Shown piece by piece: positions 55,099-55,803 of a stretch of 55,803 nt of DNA. This DNA comes from Rubrivivax sp. (GTDB lineage: Bacteria > Pseudomonadota > Gammaproteobacteria > Burkholderiales > Burkholderiaceae_C): NCBI GenBank assembly GCA_016790435.1, contig JAEUPE010000287.1:1-55803 (forward strand), written 5' to 3'. The position numbers and the translations under genes were made by a program. The stretch's first letter is position 1, and every line of letters begins with the position of its first letter. Below the pieces are notes generated by a model. The model was not told the origin of the DNA. It worked only from the letters and a program-made list of their open reading frames with translations, and did no database searches.

Positions 55099-55803
55099 TT
55101 GCCCTCCCCTTTTCTCAACAGCCGCAGGCCGTTCACCACGACCAGCAGGCTCGCCCCCATGTCGGCGAATACCGCCATCCACATCGAGGCGTTGCCGAAC
55201 ACCGCCATGACCAGGAACACCGCCTTGATGCCCAGCGCCAGCGTGATGTTCTGCCACAGCACCGCATGCGTGGACCGCGACAGCCGCACGGTTTCGGCGA
55301 TGCGGCGCAGATCGTCGTTCATCACCACCACGTCCGCCGCTTCCATCGCGGTGTCGGTGCCGGCCGCGCCCATCGCCACGCCGATGTCGGCCTGCGCCAG
55401 CGCCGGCGCGTCGTTGATGCCGTCGCCGGTCATCGCGGTCAGGCCGTGTTTCGACTGCAGCGCCTTGATCGCTTCGAGCTTGTCCTCGGGCAGCAGGTTC
55501 CCCTGCGCCTCATCGATGCCAGCCTCGTGCGCGATGGCTGTGGCCGTGGCCTGGTTGTCTCCGGTCAGCATCACCGGCGTGATGCCGAGTGCCTTGAGCG
55601 ATGCCACCGCTTCGCGCGACGACGACTTGATCGTGTCGGCGACGGCGAACAAGGCGACTGGGCCCGCCTCGGAGGCAAGCAGGCTGACCGTACGGCCCGC
55701 TTCCTCGTGCGTGCGCAAGGTGGCCTCGAGCGCCGGGGAGCATTGGCCACGCTCCTCGATCAGCCGATGGTTGCCCAGCACATAGACGGCGCCGCCGATG
55801 TCG
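55095..55803 (-). CDS. cadA: Second CadA-type P1B ATPase, partial
   Basis: C-terminal 235 residues of a Cd/Zn/Pb exporter; the gene enters from beyond base 55803. Present are part of the nucleotide-binding domain (YVLGNHRLIEERG, VMLTGDNQATA), the hinge GDGINDAPALAQADIGVAMG and the last two helices. It closely resembles the broken cadA at 41951 but is uninterrupted here, so it could replace it. First visible gene of the minus-strand operon running to 52575. Confidence 0.92.
   Translation of the reverse strand, partial: DIGGAVYVLGNHRLIEERGQCSPALEATLRTHEEAGRTVSLLASEAGPVALFAVADTIKSSSREAVASLKALGITPVMLTGDNQATATAIAHEAGIDEAQGNLLPEDKLEAIKALQSKHGLTAMTGDGINDAPALAQADIGVAMGAAGTDTAMEAADVVVMNDDLRRIAETVRLSRSTHAVLWQNITLALGIKAVFLVMAVFGNASMWMAVFADMGASLLVVVNGLRLLRKGEGK

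Noticed and set aside
53060-55210. 716-codon plus-strand frame opposite the dsb/lspA/cadA2 operon
   Set aside because: The minus strand has six motif-verified, overlapping genes in this stretch.

Overview
The window is GC-rich DNA with tightly overlapping genes (many ATGA stop/start overlaps). CopK proteins, CadR/PbrR-type regulation, HME-RND efflux, an N-type ATPase and a MaoC-phosphotransacetylase fusion together suggest a betaproteobacterium, most likely Burkholderiales. This is inferred from gene content; no rRNA, tRNA or other diagnostic marker is present.

Layout. (1) 1-7714: a conjugative-element backbone. A partial subtilisin-like protease runs off the left edge on the minus strand, followed by an unrecognised gene, a MobH-type relaxase, a TraD coupling protein and a DUF4400 membrane protein. 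The expected next transfer genes are absent and metal genes begin, so the rest looks like cargo of an integrative conjugative element. (2) 7804-17467: copper/silver operon: secreted metal-binding protein, CusC, CusB with a fused CusF domain, CusA, a small lipoprotein, CusR (frameshifted near its start) and CusS. (3) 17589-19893: CopK, a multicopper oxidase and a tiny Cys-rich protein. (4) 20104-30351: apparent single operon of a monohaem cytochrome c, a NapC/CymA-like tetrahaem cytochrome, an outer-membrane cytochrome-porin of Cyc2-like architecture, a truncated GlgC, a complete N-type ATPase set except atpR, and a lipoprotein. (5) 30471-35300: a PD-(D/E)XK nuclease-like protein, a membrane-anchored HAMP-(p)ppGpp synthetase, a patatin and a DUF411 protein. 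(6) 35486-40647: DUF3141 protein, MaoC-phosphotransacetylase, acetate kinase and a lipoprotein. (7) 40943-51778: orphan flgB, cadR, a broken cadA, czcICBA, a PII-like protein and small exported proteins. (8) 51838-55803, minus strand: a second CopK and the operon cadA2-DUF3703-lspA-PCuAC-dsbB-dsbA-like.

The main discovery is one promoter architecture repeated six times: ATGAC-N6-GTCAT (one copy ends TTCAT), then exactly 32 bases, then CTAG at the -10. The box resembles known CusR/CopR boxes. It precedes the cus operon, both copK genes, the electron-conduit/N-ATPase operon, the transmembrane (p)ppGpp synthetase and the acetate module. I infer a regulon, probably run by the local CusRS pair, that joins metal efflux to an energy and stringent-response programme: electron export, ATPase, substrate-level ATP from acetyl phosphate, and alarmone synthesis. 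The synthetase, with two membrane helices, a HAMP domain and a His-rich extracytoplasmic loop, is the most unusual protein here.

Decay is also visible: a 1-base insertion in cusR, a stop and a 1-base insertion in cadA, a truncated glgC, a copK remnant, and a nuclease fragment next to a copied promoter.
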